Shown here piece after piece: positions 7,635-15,563 of a stretch of 64,000 nucleotides of DNA (the stretch's first letter is position 1; every line of letters starts with the position of its first letter). The stretch is taken from positions 4,216,001 through 4,280,000 of the forward strand of contig OY969798.1 of assembly GCA_963703165.1 (NCBI GenBank), read 5' to 3'. The notes below the pieces were generated by a model. It saw only the letters and a program-made list of their open reading frames with translations. It did not search any database and was not told where the DNA came from. Source of the DNA: JBQTKD01 sp963703165 (GTDB lineage: Bacteria; Actinomycetota; Actinomycetes; Sporichthyales; Sporichthyaceae). The position numbers and the translations under genes were made by a program.

Positions 7635-8257
7635 GCGACGCTCGCGGACGGGTGCAGGACCGGCCGGAACCCGTGCCCCAGCGCCAGGACCGAGGTCGGG
7701 GGTGTCAGAACGGTGAGCGGACCGTCGGGGCACGGGATCGGATCGGTCCAACCGCCGAAACCGAACCGCAGCAACCGCTCCCCGACGAGCAACCGCGCGA
7801 CGCCGTCGAGCACGATGACCGTCCCGTCGGGCAACCCCTCGGCCGCGGCCTCCCAGGTCTTGCGGTCGGCCGCTCGGGACAGGCCGCGGCCCGGGTTCAG
7901 ACGTTGGGCATGCAGGGCCCGGTTGAGTTCGCTGACGCGTAGCCGGCGGCCGAGAGCCTCGGCGACGCCGTCCCGGTAGGACACGTACGCCTGATGCCGG
8001 CACTCACCGCAGGGGCGGTGCCCAGCGGCCAGCGCCACGGCGTCATCGAGAAAGAACATCGGCGTCCAGCGCCGCACCCGTGCCACGTCGACGTGGCGAT
8101 CCTTGAACTGCGTGACACAGGTGATCCAGAGCGACCCCTGGTGATGCAGCGTCAAGGCGCCGTCGACGTAGAGGCAGCCGCGGTTGCCGACGAACAGCCC
8201 TCGCTCCCGGGCGGCATGGAGATCGCCGAACGGATCGACGCGGTTCAGGCGTGGCAC
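7631..8257 (-). CDS. Uncharacterised protein with Ada-like RPCGEC motif
   Basis: A 208-residue protein from a GTG start. The segment FFLDDAVALAAGHRPCGECR (around 77-96) resembles the Zn-binding part of Ada-type domains, where an EEALAAGYRPC..C motif is typical; two further cysteines are at NRGC and WITC. The C-terminal half (DGTVIVLDGVARLLVGERLL, WTDPI) looks beta-rich. A zinc-binding fold is therefore possible but not proved. It overlaps the convergent GPP34 gene by four bases and is followed by a small gap before the PCD-VOC fusion gene. Confidence 0.7.
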   Translation of the reverse strand: MPRLNRVDPFGDLHAARERGLFVGNRGCLYVDGALTLHHQGSLWITCVTQFKDRHVDVARVRRWTPMFFLDDAVALAAGHRPCGECRHQAYVSYRDGVAEALGRRLRVSELNRALHAQRLNPGRGLSRAADRKTWEAAAEGLPDGTVIVLDGVARLLVGERLLRFGFGGWTDPIPCPDGPLTVLTPPTSVLALGHGFRPVLHPSASVA

Positions 8258-8273
8258 AAGGACTGACGCTACG

Positions 8274-8921
8274 TCAGCCCCGTTCCTGCCACGTACACAG
8301 GCACACCTTGTTGCCGTCGGGGTCGGCCAGGACCCAGAACGACGGGGCGTCCGCGTCGCTGACCAACGTCCCGCCGGCCGCGAGCGCTGCGGCGATCCGG
8401 GGCTGCACCTGGGCCGGGTCGACCCACACGTCGGGGTGCCAGCGCTGACGTTCGGCCTCGTCGCCGCTCGCCTGGAACCAGATCGGCGGCTGCACCTGCG
8501 CCGGGTCGCGCACCTCGTCCTCGGCGTCCTTCGGCTCGGCGTAGGCCAGGACCGCGGCCCAGAACGGGCGGATGCGGCCCTGCGCCGGGGTGTCCAGCGC
8601 GAGCTCGAAGCTCGCCAGCTCGTGGCACTCCGGGACCAGGCCCTGGGCTTTGGCCAGGTCGGTGATCGTGTGCGCCAGGCGGATGTCGCGATCGGTCACC
8701 GCGCCCACGTCGTGGCTCCAGGTGCGGACGTCGACCCGGGGATAGCGCAGGTCCAGGTCCGGGTGGTGATCGGCCTGCTCGGCGGCCTCGGCGATGGCAT
8801 TCACCAGGGCCACCCCGGCCATGAAGTTCGGGGTACGGAAACGGGTCTGCAGCGAGCCCGGCAGGTAGACCCACCCGGCCGGTGCCTGCTCGGCGATCTG
8901 CGCTCCGGTCAGTTTCGTCAT
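8274..8921 (-). CDS. Pterin-4a-carbinolamine dehydratase-like / VOC fusion protein
   Basis: A 215-residue two-domain protein. Residues 1-100 match the pterin carbinolamine dehydratase fold with its active-site pattern EQADHHPDLDLRYP followed by RTWSHDVGAVTDRD; both histidines, the tyrosine and the downstream Asp are present. Residues about 105-215 form a VOC half (FWAAVLAYAEPKD, ERQRWHPDVWVDP, FWVLADPDGNKVCLCTW). Such fusions occur in actinobacteria and have no established substrate. The start is ATG 8921 (MTKLTGAQIAEQ). Confidence 0.85.
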   Translation of the reverse strand: MTKLTGAQIAEQAPAGWVYLPGSLQTRFRTPNFMAGVALVNAIAEAAEQADHHPDLDLRYPRVDVRTWSHDVGAVTDRDIRLAHTITDLAKAQGLVPECHELASFELALDTPAQGRIRPFWAAVLAYAEPKDAEDEVRDPAQVQPPIWFQASGDEAERQRWHPDVWVDPAQVQPRIAAALAAGGTLVSDADAPSFWVLADPDGNKVCLCTWQERG

Positions 8922-9004
8922 GACTGGATGTTGCCCCACGCCTGGCCGGTCGACACCGCGGGCCGGGGTCTTGACGTGGGCCCAGGACGGCGGAGCATGG
9001 GGGT

Positions 9005-9217
9005 ATGGAACGCATCCGGCCCGTGGATCTGCCCGAAAACGCCGAAGCGGAGAACCCGCGCGAACCCGAACGCTTCAGTCCGTACGCCATTCCCCTGTCG
9101 ACGCTGGTCGCCGGCGTCTTCGTCGCCCAGAGCGACCACGTGATCGGCGTACCCGACCCGGCTTCCCCGATGACCATCCCCATCGGGCCCGAGGGCGGCG
9201 GCGGGGACGGGGACTAG
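9005..9217 (+). CDS. Small hypothetical protein
   Basis: A 70-residue protein, acidic and proline-rich at the N-terminus (MERIRPVDLPENAEAENPRE), then a short nonpolar stretch (YAIPLSTLVAGVFVAQSDHV) and a glycine-rich end. The upstream GGAG is about ten bases away. No family is recognised and coding status is moderately supported by the start context only. Confidence 0.42.
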   Translation: MERIRPVDLPENAEAENPREPERFSPYAIPLSTLVAGVFVAQSDHVIGVPDPASPMTIPIGPEGGGGDGD

Positions 9218-9225
9218 GCCACGGT

Positions 9226-10179
9226 CTAGCGGATCGCCTGCACCTGACGTAACTCGCCGCTGAGGTGCCACCCCTCGGCGCGGTGAGTGTCCAGGACGAG
9301 CTCGGCGGCGACCAGGCGGTCGTCGGCGGGGTTCCACTGCACGGAGTCGAAGCCCAGCCGCCACAGCAGCCGACGTCGTCCCAGCACGGCCCAGGCGGGA
9401 TCGACGAGCGCGTGCGACTGCTGCCCGATGCGCGCCGCGAGTTCATCGACCTCCGTGCCGTCGTGGCTGTGGAACGCCGCGATCGTGCCGTCGAACAGCG
9501 CTTTGCCGATGGCCGCGGGCACGGGGCTGCGGCGAGCGGGTGGCGTCAGGGTCAGGCGTACCGCGATCGGGCCGTGGTGGACCGTCGGGTCGTCCGGGGG
9601 AGTGGCTCGTGAGCGGATCGCCGTCCACACGTCCGTCGTGTCGACCAACCGGGTCAGTTCCACGCCTGCGAAGGACGCCAGCACCAGGCCGTTGCGCCAG
9701 TGTCGCCAGCCGTCGGCCCGGTCGACGAGTTCGTACCGGTGGTGATGCAGGGTCGGGCCCGGCTCGGCCCGCGGCGGTGGGGGCACCGTGTGGGTGCGTT
9801 CGAAGCGCAGACCGTGGCGCGCGGCCTTGGTGAAGCAGGCGGCGCCCACGTTGTAGAACAGCATGTTCTCGGTGTCGACGACGGTCGGGTCCGCGGACGC
9901 GTAGACCGCGTGCAGCACCTGGGCGCGGTCGGCACTGAGCGCGCCGATGGCGGCCGACAGGGCGCGACGCAGCCCCGGCATCTGGGCACGGCCGTGACCC
10001 AGGCGCGCGGTCGACCAGGACCGAACAACGCCTTCCTCGACGGTGACCAGCTGCAAACCCTGGCTGTCGAGCACCCAGTCCGCGGACGTCAAAGGACGCC
10101 GCTCTGGACGTGGGTGAACCTGACCGCGGACACAGTTGTCCCCCTCAATCTGTGGTCGAGGGTTCGACGCGCAGGCCAT
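9226..10179 (-). CDS. Hypothetical protein
   Basis: About 317 residues if the ATG at 10179 is used; an alternative frame extension to 10392 has poor coding character, and no start has a strong ribosome site. Recognisable blocks are few: MLFYNVGAACF, an HHHRYELVD strand, GWRHWRNGLVLASF, and the C-terminal LLWRLGFDSVQWNPADDRLV. The middle (TAIRSRATPPDDPTVHHGPI) looks soluble and there are no membrane segments. I do not recognise the family. The promoter region holds a 10-bp inverted repeat at 10191-10228. Confidence 0.6.
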   Translation of the reverse strand: MACASNPRPQIEGDNCVRGQVHPRPERRPLTSADWVLDSQGLQLVTVEEGVVRSWSTARLGHGRAQMPGLRRALSAAIGALSADRAQVLHAVYASADPTVVDTENMLFYNVGAACFTKAARHGLRFERTHTVPPPPRAEPGPTLHHHRYELVDRADGWRHWRNGLVLASFAGVELTRLVDTTDVWTAIRSRATPPDDPTVHHGPIAVRLTLTPPARRSPVPAAIGKALFDGTIAAFHSHDGTEVDELAARIGQQSHALVDPAWAVLGRRRLLWRLGFDSVQWNPADDRLVAAELVLDTHRAEGWHLSGELRQVQAIR

Positions 10180-10190
10180 GCCTGCAGGAC

Positions 10191-10228
10191 TCAACCGAAC
10201 ATCCCTTTTGTGTCGACCGTTCGGTTGA
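10191..10228. promoter_or_regulatory. Candidate operator: 10-bp inverted repeat
   Basis: TCAACCGAAC (10191-10200) and GTTCGGTTGA (10219-10228) are perfect complements separated by 18 bases. The element lies between the divergent gene at 9226-10179 and the SnoaL-like gene at 10410, in a local AT-rich patch. It looks like a site for a dimeric regulator. Which protein binds is unknown. Confidence 0.45.
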
Positions 10229-10409
10229 CTTTCAGTAGAAGCGCAGCGAAAGCGCCCGACTCGGCCGGCGATCCGTGATAACCCGCCTCCGGTGCCGGAT
10301 TCGCACCCTGCAGATGACCTGACGGGTAATCGCTTTCCGACGCGCGCTCGATGAAGGTGGTGACAGCCGGGCGGACCCGACCGCCCCGTCACCCCAGAAG
10401 GAGACTCCG

Positions 10410-10817
10410 ATGAGCGAGCACCCGAACGTCGCGGTCCTGCGCCAGGCCTACGCCGACCTCGCCGCGGGCAACCTGCCCGCAGTCATGCCACTCTTCGCCC
10501 CCGACGCGGTGTTCCACGTCGACGGGCACGGTCCGCTCAGCGGTGAGCACAAGGGCCACGAGGCCATCGCCGAGGTGCTGAAGACCACCGCCGTCAACAC
10601 CGGCGGCACCCAACAGTTCGAGATCCGCAGCATCTTCGCCGACGACCGGCACGGCGTCGTCGTCACCCGCGAGACCGCCACCCGCGCCGCCGACGGCAAG
10701 CAGCTCGACGTCGAGGAGGTGCACCTCTTCACCCTCGGCCCCGACGGGCGGGTGCACGACCTGTGGGACATCCCGGCGGACCCCGCGGCGCACGAAGCCT
10801 TCTTCGACGGGCACTGA
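10410..10817 (+). CDS. SnoaL-like (NTF2 fold) protein
   Basis: A 135-residue NTF2-like protein: an N-terminal helix NVAVLRQAYADLAAGNLPAV, the typical LFAPDAVFHVDGHGPLSGEH, and C-terminal strands with EEVHLFTLGPDGRVHDLWDI. Members are ketosteroid-isomerase or polyketide-cyclase relatives, and also stand-alone binding proteins. The ATG has AAGGAG seven bases upstream. Substrate unknown. Confidence 0.85.
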   Translation: MSEHPNVAVLRQAYADLAAGNLPAVMPLFAPDAVFHVDGHGPLSGEHKGHEAIAEVLKTTAVNTGGTQQFEIRSIFADDRHGVVVTRETATRAADGKQLDVEEVHLFTLGPDGRVHDLWDIPADPAAHEAFFDGH

Positions 10818-10857
10818 GCTGCGCCACCGCGGCCCGACGGGGGTTAGCGTCATCGGT

Positions 10858-11559
10858 GTGACAGCCACCGTCGAGCGCCCTCGTTGGGCCGCGGATCCCA
10901 CCGCGCTGCGGGTGACCGCCTCGCTGGCCGACGGCCGGAGCCTCCCCGTCAGCATGCTGACGGCGGAGACCGGCCTGGGCATCGCCGCGCTCACCGCGGC
11001 ACTGGCTCCGCTCGTGGACGCGGGAGTGGTGACAGCGGTCCGCAAGGGACGGTGGACGTACCACCGCCTGGCCGTCGACCTCGCTCCCGAGCTGCTCGCG
11101 CTCGCCCCGCTTCCCGCGTCGATGCGGACGGGCACCACGCTGCACGCGGTCCGCTCCGCGCGGCACTGCTGGAGTCACCCCGCGGGCCGCCTCGGGGTCG
11201 CGGTCACCGACGCCCTCCGCCGGCTCGGCCACGTCACCGGCCCCGACGGTCACGTCGACCCGGAACGCACACCCAGGATGAGCGGTGCAGCCAACGGCGC
11301 CCCGTACCGGCTCACACTCGCGGGCCGCAATGTCCTCACCGGTATGGGATTTCGCCCGCCCGCTGACTCAAACGCGGCACCGTGCATCGACTGGACCGAG
11401 CAGCGCCACCACCTCGCCGGTGGCCTCGGTCGGTGCCTCCTGGCCGGGATGCGCGAGAAGGGTTGGGTGCTTGCCTCTCCGACCCCGCGTGCGCTGGTGG
11501 TCACCGATGCCGGCGCTGCCGCCCTGCGGGAACACCTCGGCATGGAGTGGCTGCCTTGA
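10858..11559 (+). CDS. ArsR/SmtB-like winged-helix transcriptional regulator with extended C-terminal domain
   Basis: 233 residues from a GTG start. A winged helix occupies about residues 15-85 (LRVTASLADGRSLPVSMLT, LTAALAPLVDAGVVTAVRKG, the wing RWTYHRL). The C-terminal half has CIDWTEQRHHLAGGLGRCLL and LVVTDAGAAALREHLG, as in a known group of actinobacterial ArsR-like regulators. No metal-binding Cys pair in the helix alpha-3 position is visible, so the effector is probably not a metal. A strong bidirectional terminator follows. Confidence 0.82.
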   Translation: MTATVERPRWAADPTALRVTASLADGRSLPVSMLTAETGLGIAALTAALAPLVDAGVVTAVRKGRWTYHRLAVDLAPELLALAPLPASMRTGTTLHAVRSARHCWSHPAGRLGVAVTDALRRLGHVTGPDGHVDPERTPRMSGAANGAPYRLTLAGRNVLTGMGFRPPADSNAAPCIDWTEQRHHLAGGLGRCLLAGMREKGWVLASPTPRALVVTDAGAAALREHLGMEWLP

Positions 11560-11564
11560 CCGGG

Positions 11565-11608
11565 GCGTGCGAAGAACCGTGATACCTGCCTCACGGTTCT
11601 TCGCACGC
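11565..11608. terminator. Bidirectional terminator hairpin
   Basis: Perfect 18-bp stem (11565-11582 and 11591-11608, containing GAAGAACCGTGA and its complement) with loop TACCTGCC. It lies between the convergent ArsR-like and inhibitor genes. Confidence 0.88.
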
Positions 11609-11622
11609 CGTAGGGCCAGGTG

Positions 11623-12036
11623 CTAGTTGTCGAACAGGTCCCAGACCGAGCCGGTGGCCACGAGCATCTCGCAGCGGTTGGCGAAGGTCTTGCGGTAGGA
11701 GACGTGCCAGCCGCGGGACATGCCCTCGGCCTCGACGGTCACCGGACGGTAGATCTTCGTGCAGGCCGCGAAGGTCTTGCGGCCCTCCAGGTCACGGAAC
11801 TTGCCCTTGGCCTTCTTCAGCTCACGGCACGCCTGCGACTTCTCGGGGTGCGATCCCCGCGACGGGTCGCACTTCAACGTGTCGGTGATCTTCTTGGACC
11901 CCTTCTCCTTGACGCTCAGCGTCAACGAGGTGCGGGTGTCGTTGTGGTGCGCGGAGGCGGCCGTGGCCGGAACCACCGTCGCGACGGCCAGCAGCCCGAC
12001 ACCAGCAGCCAACATCCGCGTGTTCTTGGTGCGCAT
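11623..12036 (-). CDS. Subtilisin inhibitor-like (SSI family) secreted protease inhibitor, paralogue 1
   Basis: A 137-residue precursor with a signal peptide (MRTKNTRMLAAGVGLLAVAT, cleavage near ASAHH). The mature part has the SSI pattern: LTLSVKEKG, LKCDPSRGSHPEKSQAC, the reactive-site loop AACTKIYRP, VSYRKTFANRCEM and GSVWDLF, with the four conserved cysteines. Aligned to classical SSI (CPMVYDP), P1 is Lys instead of Met, predicting inhibition of trypsin-like proteases. The start at 12036 has GGGGAG upstream. It is probably secreted to control extracellular proteases. Confidence 0.92.
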   Translation of the reverse strand: MRTKNTRMLAAGVGLLAVATVVPATAASAHHNDTRTSLTLSVKEKGSKKITDTLKCDPSRGSHPEKSQACRELKKAKGKFRDLEGRKTFAACTKIYRPVTVEAEGMSRGWHVSYRKTFANRCEMLVATGSVWDLFDN

Positions 12037-12269
12037 ACGCTCCCCTTCGTGTGCAGACCCCGACGGATTGCGGGATCTGATGGGGGGACGGGACAGGCAC
12101 CGCGGACGTTCGGCCCGAAAGGTAGATCGACGGCCAAGAATCGGTAGCGCGCCGGCGATCGGGGTCATCCGTTCGGCCCATCGCAGTCCACCGATCCGGA
12201 CGATCCGCGCAAACTGGGACAGACCCGAGACTCCTTGTTCAAGGACGTAATCGGTGGGGGTTGGTCGCG

Positions 12270-12602
12270 GTGCACAGTGTCAAGGTCGATGTCGATGTTC
12301 GCGCGCTGCCCATGCAGCGTGGGCGGCTGAGCCCTGAGCAGGACTTCCGGGCGTTGGTGTCGTCGGGTCTGCTCTGCGCGGGCGACCTGCTGCTGCACGA
12401 GAGCGACACCGGTGCGGTCCAGCACGCCACCCTGTTGTGCGACGGCGCCGTCGCGCTCGCCGACGGGACCGTCCACGCCCTGGGCGTCGCCGCTCTCAGC
12501 GCCATGGTCGAGGGTCGCAACGGGTGGAAGGGCTGGCGGCACGAGCCGACCGGTCGCACCCTCGCCGACCTGCACATCGAGGCGCGCAGCCGGCAGGGCT
12601 GA
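12270..12602 (+). CDS. Stand-alone RAMA-domain protein
   Basis: About 110 residues from a GTG at 12270 with a G-rich Shine-Dalgarno. The C-terminal two thirds fit the RAMA domain (restriction enzyme and adenine methylase associated): LVSSGLLCAGDLLLHE, a strand DGAVALADGTVHALGVAALS, then GWKGWRHEPTGRTLADLHIE. RAMA usually sits beside DNA methylases or nucleases and is thought to recognise modified DNA. Here it is alone, without a nuclease gene next to it; a DNA methyltransferase gene lies 32 kb away. Confidence 0.72.
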   Translation: MHSVKVDVDVRALPMQRGRLSPEQDFRALVSSGLLCAGDLLLHESDTGAVQHATLLCDGAVALADGTVHALGVAALSAMVEGRNGWKGWRHEPTGRTLADLHIEARSRQG

Positions 12603-12620
12603 CCAGGAGCGCTCGACGTA

Positions 12621-12637
12621 ACATATATGTAGCGCTA
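12621..12637. promoter_or_regulatory. Overlapping palindromes in antitoxin promoter
   Basis: ACATATATGT (12621-12630) and TAGCGCTA (12630-12637) are adjoining perfect palindromes in an AT-rich patch, 11-27 bases before the HTH gene. This is the usual place for an autoregulatory antitoxin operator. Confidence 0.55.
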
Positions 12638-12647
12638 CGATGGGCCG

Positions 12648-13034
12648 GTGACAGCGCCTCGAACGGCTGCGGAACGATACTTCGCAGAGCGGATGGCCGA
12701 TCCGGAGTATCGATCGGCCTACGAGTCTGCGCGTGCGGTGATCGACCAGATCGATGCCTTCATCCGGGGGCTCGACGAGCGACGCGAGTACTTAGGACTC
12801 AGCAAGGCCGAGCTCGCTCGGCGGTCGGACCTGCCTCCGGCGGCCGTACGGCGACTGTTCTCCACGCAACGTTCCAATCCCACGCTGGAGACCCTCTTCG
12901 CCTTGGCTGATGCTCTCGACCTCGACCTCCTCGCGATGCCGCGCCGCAAGCAGGACGCGCGCACCACCCGCGGCCGGAGTGCGGTCACTTCGTCACGGTC
13001 CGCCGGTCGGCGAACTCCGCAGCCAGCGCTCTGA
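12648..13034 (+). CDS. XRE-type helix-turn-helix protein, HigA-like antitoxin
   Basis: 128 residues, GTG start. An N-terminal helix region (ERYFAERMADPEYRSAYESA, ARAVIDQIDAFIRGLDERRE) leads to the HTH at about residues 50-95: LGLSKAELARRSDLPPAAVR, RLFSTQRSNPTLETLFALAD. This matches antitoxins paired with HigB/RelE toxins. The C-terminus after MPRRKQ is low in structure. The putative toxin gene is on the opposite strand and overlaps the 3' end, unlike the usual co-directional operon. DNA binding to its own promoter palindromes is likely. Confidence 0.8.
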   Translation: MTAPRTAAERYFAERMADPEYRSAYESARAVIDQIDAFIRGLDERREYLGLSKAELARRSDLPPAAVRRLFSTQRSNPTLETLFALADALDLDLLAMPRRKQDARTTRGRSAVTSSRSAGRRTPQPAL

Positions 13035-13394
13035 TTCTGCGGTAATCCCTCGGGTCGGCTGGGCTACGCCAGGCTTGCTGAGCCCACCGATGCAGACGAC
13101 GCTCGGGCCGCCCAAATCGGCGCCGTTGCGTTCGAGTACCGCGAACAGTCGGTGATTTCGTCCGCCGCCCTGTACTCGGACCTCATAGAGGCCTGCCATC
13201 TCGCCATTCATTGCCTCCCACTTGCCCCCGCCTGAGAACGACGGTGGCGGAGCGGCGGCAACTGCCTGAAGGACCGCCTGAAACTCTGCCGCGACCGCTA
13301 CCGGTATGGCGTCGAGGAAATCCACCGCCGGAATGCGGCGTGCGGGATCGTCCTCCGCATGTCGCTGGAAGAAATGAATGCGCCAGGGTTCCAC
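12985..13394 (-). pseudogene. HigB/RelE-like toxin, frameshifted near 13059
   Basis: The minus frame from GTG 13394 gives a Gp49/HigB-like toxin: PAVDFLDAIPVAVAAEFQAV, GKWEAMNGEMAGLYEVRVQG, NHRLFAVLERNG and VVCIGGLSKPG. After KPGVAQ the frame drifts to an unrelated tail ending at 12993. Shifting the frame by one base restores the expected ending DYRRIRALAAEFADRRTVTK with a stop at 12987-12985. One G is therefore missing near 13059, either in the organism or in the assembly. If real, the toxin has lost its last helix and is probably inactive. It is convergent with the HTH antitoxin gene. Confidence 0.7.
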
Positions 13395-13497
13395 CGAGCC
13401 AGCTTTGCCGTCGCCACCGACAGTCCGATGAGGCGATCGCTATGGGGCCGGCTCAAAGGTGGGATCCAGCTCGCACGGCTAGGGTGCGGGGCACGTC

Positions 13498-15105
13498 ATG
13501 CCTCCCGTTCAGGATCGACAGGTGCCCCGTCTCGTTCTCGGTCCGCTGCTGCGTTACGTCGATCAGCACGACGCCACGGTGTGGGTCGAGACCGATGCCG
13601 CCTGCGAGGTCGAGGTTCTCGGCGCACGGTCGCGGACCTTCGCCGTCGACGGGCATCACTACGCGGTCGTCGTCATCCGCGGCCTGGCCGCCGAGACGGC
13701 GCATCCCTACGAGGTCCACCTCGACGGGCAGCCCTGCTGGCCCCCGGACGCGACGTTCCCGTCCAGCCTGATCCGTACGCTGGGTCCGGGCGGTCCACAG
13801 GAGATCAGCTTCGGGTCATGTCGGCGCACGGCGGAGCGATCGGCCGGCCTCGGCCACGACGCGCTGGTCGCGCTGGCCCATACGCTCCGCACGCGTGAAC
13901 CCGCGACGTGGCCGCAGTTGCTCATGCTGCTGGGCGATCAGGTCTACGCCGATCACCCACCCGACACGATCAAGGAATGGCTCGCCGTGCGCGGCCGCGG
14001 TGGGCGGCAGACGGTGGAGTTCGAGGAGTACGCCCGCCTCTACCGGGAGGCCTGGACGGACCCCGCGGTGCGCTGGCTGCTGTCCACCGTCCCCACCGCG
14101 ATGATCTTCGACGATCACGAGGTTGTCGACGACTGGAACACCTCCGCGGCCTGGCGGGCCGACATGGCCCGCACACGGTGGTGGCGCGAGGGAATCGTCG
14201 GGGCCCTGTCCTCGTACTGGGTGTACCAGCATCTGGGCAACCTGCCGCCGGACGAGATCGAGGCCGACGACCTCCATGCTCGGGTTCGCGCGGCCGCGGA
14301 CGCCGGGAACACGCTCCGGGAGTTCGCCGCGCGCGCCGACGCCGACACCTCGACCAGCCGCTGGAGTTACGTGCGGGAGCTGGGTGCGGTGCGCCTGGTC
14401 GTCCTGGATTCCCGTGCAGGAAGGGTTCTGACGGATCATCGGCGGGACATGTTCGACGACGCCGAGTGGCAGTGGGTCGAGGAGCACCTACGTGGCGACG
14501 TCGATCACCTGCTCATCGCGACCAGCCTGCCCTACCTGCTGCCGCACGCGGTGCACGCCGCGGAGTCGTGGAACGAGGCCCTGTGCGCGGGAGCCTGGGG
14601 CCGGCTCGGGGCGCGCGCGGGGGAGCGGATCCGCCGTGCGGCGGACCTGGAGCACTGGGCGGCGTTCCGGTCTTCCTTCGACAGACTCGCGCACGGGATC
14701 CTCGCCGTGGCACGGGGAGAACGCGGACGGGCACCGGAGACGGTGGTGCTGCTGTCCGGCGACATCCACTGCTCCTACGCGACGAGGGTGGATGCGCCCG
14801 GCCTGACCAGTGCGGTGCACCAGGCTGTGTGCTCCCCGCTCCACAACCAGCTCCCGTCGCGGTCGGCGAAGGTGCTCCGTCGCGCCTGGAATCCCCGTGT
14901 CGCCAAGGCTTTCGGGCGCCTGGCAGCGCGGGCGAAGGTTCCCCCCGATCCGTTGCAGTGGCAGCTGATCGCCGGCCCCGATTTCCGCAACGCACTGATG
15001 ACGATGGTCAACGGCGCGGGGTCGGCACAGGTCCGGCTGGACGTGGCGCAGCCCGGTGCGCGATTGTGCGAGGAGTGGACCGTCGACCTCGCCGGCCGGC
15101 CGTGA
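13498..15105 (+). CDS. PhoD-like metallophosphatase
   Basis: A 535-residue protein with an N-terminal beta domain (LVLGPLLRYVDQHDATVWVE) and the PhoD-type catalytic domain. Metal ligands appear in ISFGSCRRT, LLMLLGDQVYADH, MIFDDHEVVDDWN and LLSGDIHCSYA. Classical PhoD is Tat-exported, but no twin-arginine signal is visible here, so this one is cytoplasmic. It would hydrolyse phosphodiesters or monoesters, with Ca/Fe as likely metals. Its stop overlaps the next start as GTGA, so the two are co-translated. Confidence 0.88.
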   Translation: MPPVQDRQVPRLVLGPLLRYVDQHDATVWVETDAACEVEVLGARSRTFAVDGHHYAVVVIRGLAAETAHPYEVHLDGQPCWPPDATFPSSLIRTLGPGGPQEISFGSCRRTAERSAGLGHDALVALAHTLRTREPATWPQLLMLLGDQVYADHPPDTIKEWLAVRGRGGRQTVEFEEYARLYREAWTDPAVRWLLSTVPTAMIFDDHEVVDDWNTSAAWRADMARTRWWREGIVGALSSYWVYQHLGNLPPDEIEADDLHARVRAAADAGNTLREFAARADADTSTSRWSYVRELGAVRLVVLDSRAGRVLTDHRRDMFDDAEWQWVEEHLRGDVDHLLIATSLPYLLPHAVHAAESWNEALCAGAWGRLGARAGERIRRAADLEHWAAFRSSFDRLAHGILAVARGERGRAPETVVLLSGDIHCSYATRVDAPGLTSAVHQAVCSPLHNQLPSRSAKVLRRAWNPRVAKAFGRLAARAKVPPDPLQWQLIAGPDFRNALMTMVNGAGSAQVRLDVAQPGARLCEEWTVDLAGRP

Positions 15106-15563
15106 CAGCGTCGCCGTACGCGTTGCTCACCGGCCCCGGTAAGCGCAAGGTCGACCAGGCGGCCCCCGCCCAGGACCTCTACATCGGCAGCCTGTTCCGC
15201 TGCCGCCGCGCCTACGCCGAACGCACCGGGTTGCCGTGGTTCATCCTCAGCCCGAAGTACGGGCTGATCCCGCCCGACGACGTCATCGAGCCGTACGACG
15301 TGGCGATGATCCGCCAACCGATCGCGTACCGCCGGGCGTGGAGCGCGACGGTCGTCGCGCGACTCGACGAGAAACTCGGCGCGCCGGCAGGTCGCATGCT
15401 GGAGATCCACGCCGGCGCCGCCTACCTCGACCCGCTCGCGCCGTTGCTGCGCGACGCGGGGTGGGCGATTCATGCGCCCCTGCATGGCCTGAGCCAGGGG
15501 CAGCAGATGGCCTGGTACGCAGCGGAGCGGACTACGGGGCCGACTGCTCCGCGGTCGCCTTGA
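15102..15563 (+). CDS. DUF6884-like protein
   Basis: A 153-residue protein with the family core LPWFILSPKYGLIPPDDVIE PYD followed by helices and an end HGLSQGQQMAWY. The N-terminus (YALLTGPGKRK, LYIGSLFRCRRAYAE) also fits. The family resembles the C-terminal part of some tRNA/DNA-base modification enzymes and YaaA-like proteins; its biochemical role is unknown. It overlaps the PhoD-like stop by four bases, so a shared pathway is likely, and its 3' end overlaps the convergent SRPBCC gene by 32 bases. Confidence 0.7.
   Translation: MTASPYALLTGPGKRKVDQAAPAQDLYIGSLFRCRRAYAERTGLPWFILSPKYGLIPPDDVIEPYDVAMIRQPIAYRRAWSATVVARLDEKLGAPAGRMLEIHAGAAYLDPLAPLLRDAGWAIHAPLHGLSQGQQMAWYAAERTTGPTAPRSP

Noticed and set aside
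12993..13034. The current tail of the HigB-like frame as a genuine variant C-terminus
   Set aside because: The alternative frame gives the expected family ending, while the present tail has no similarity to it.
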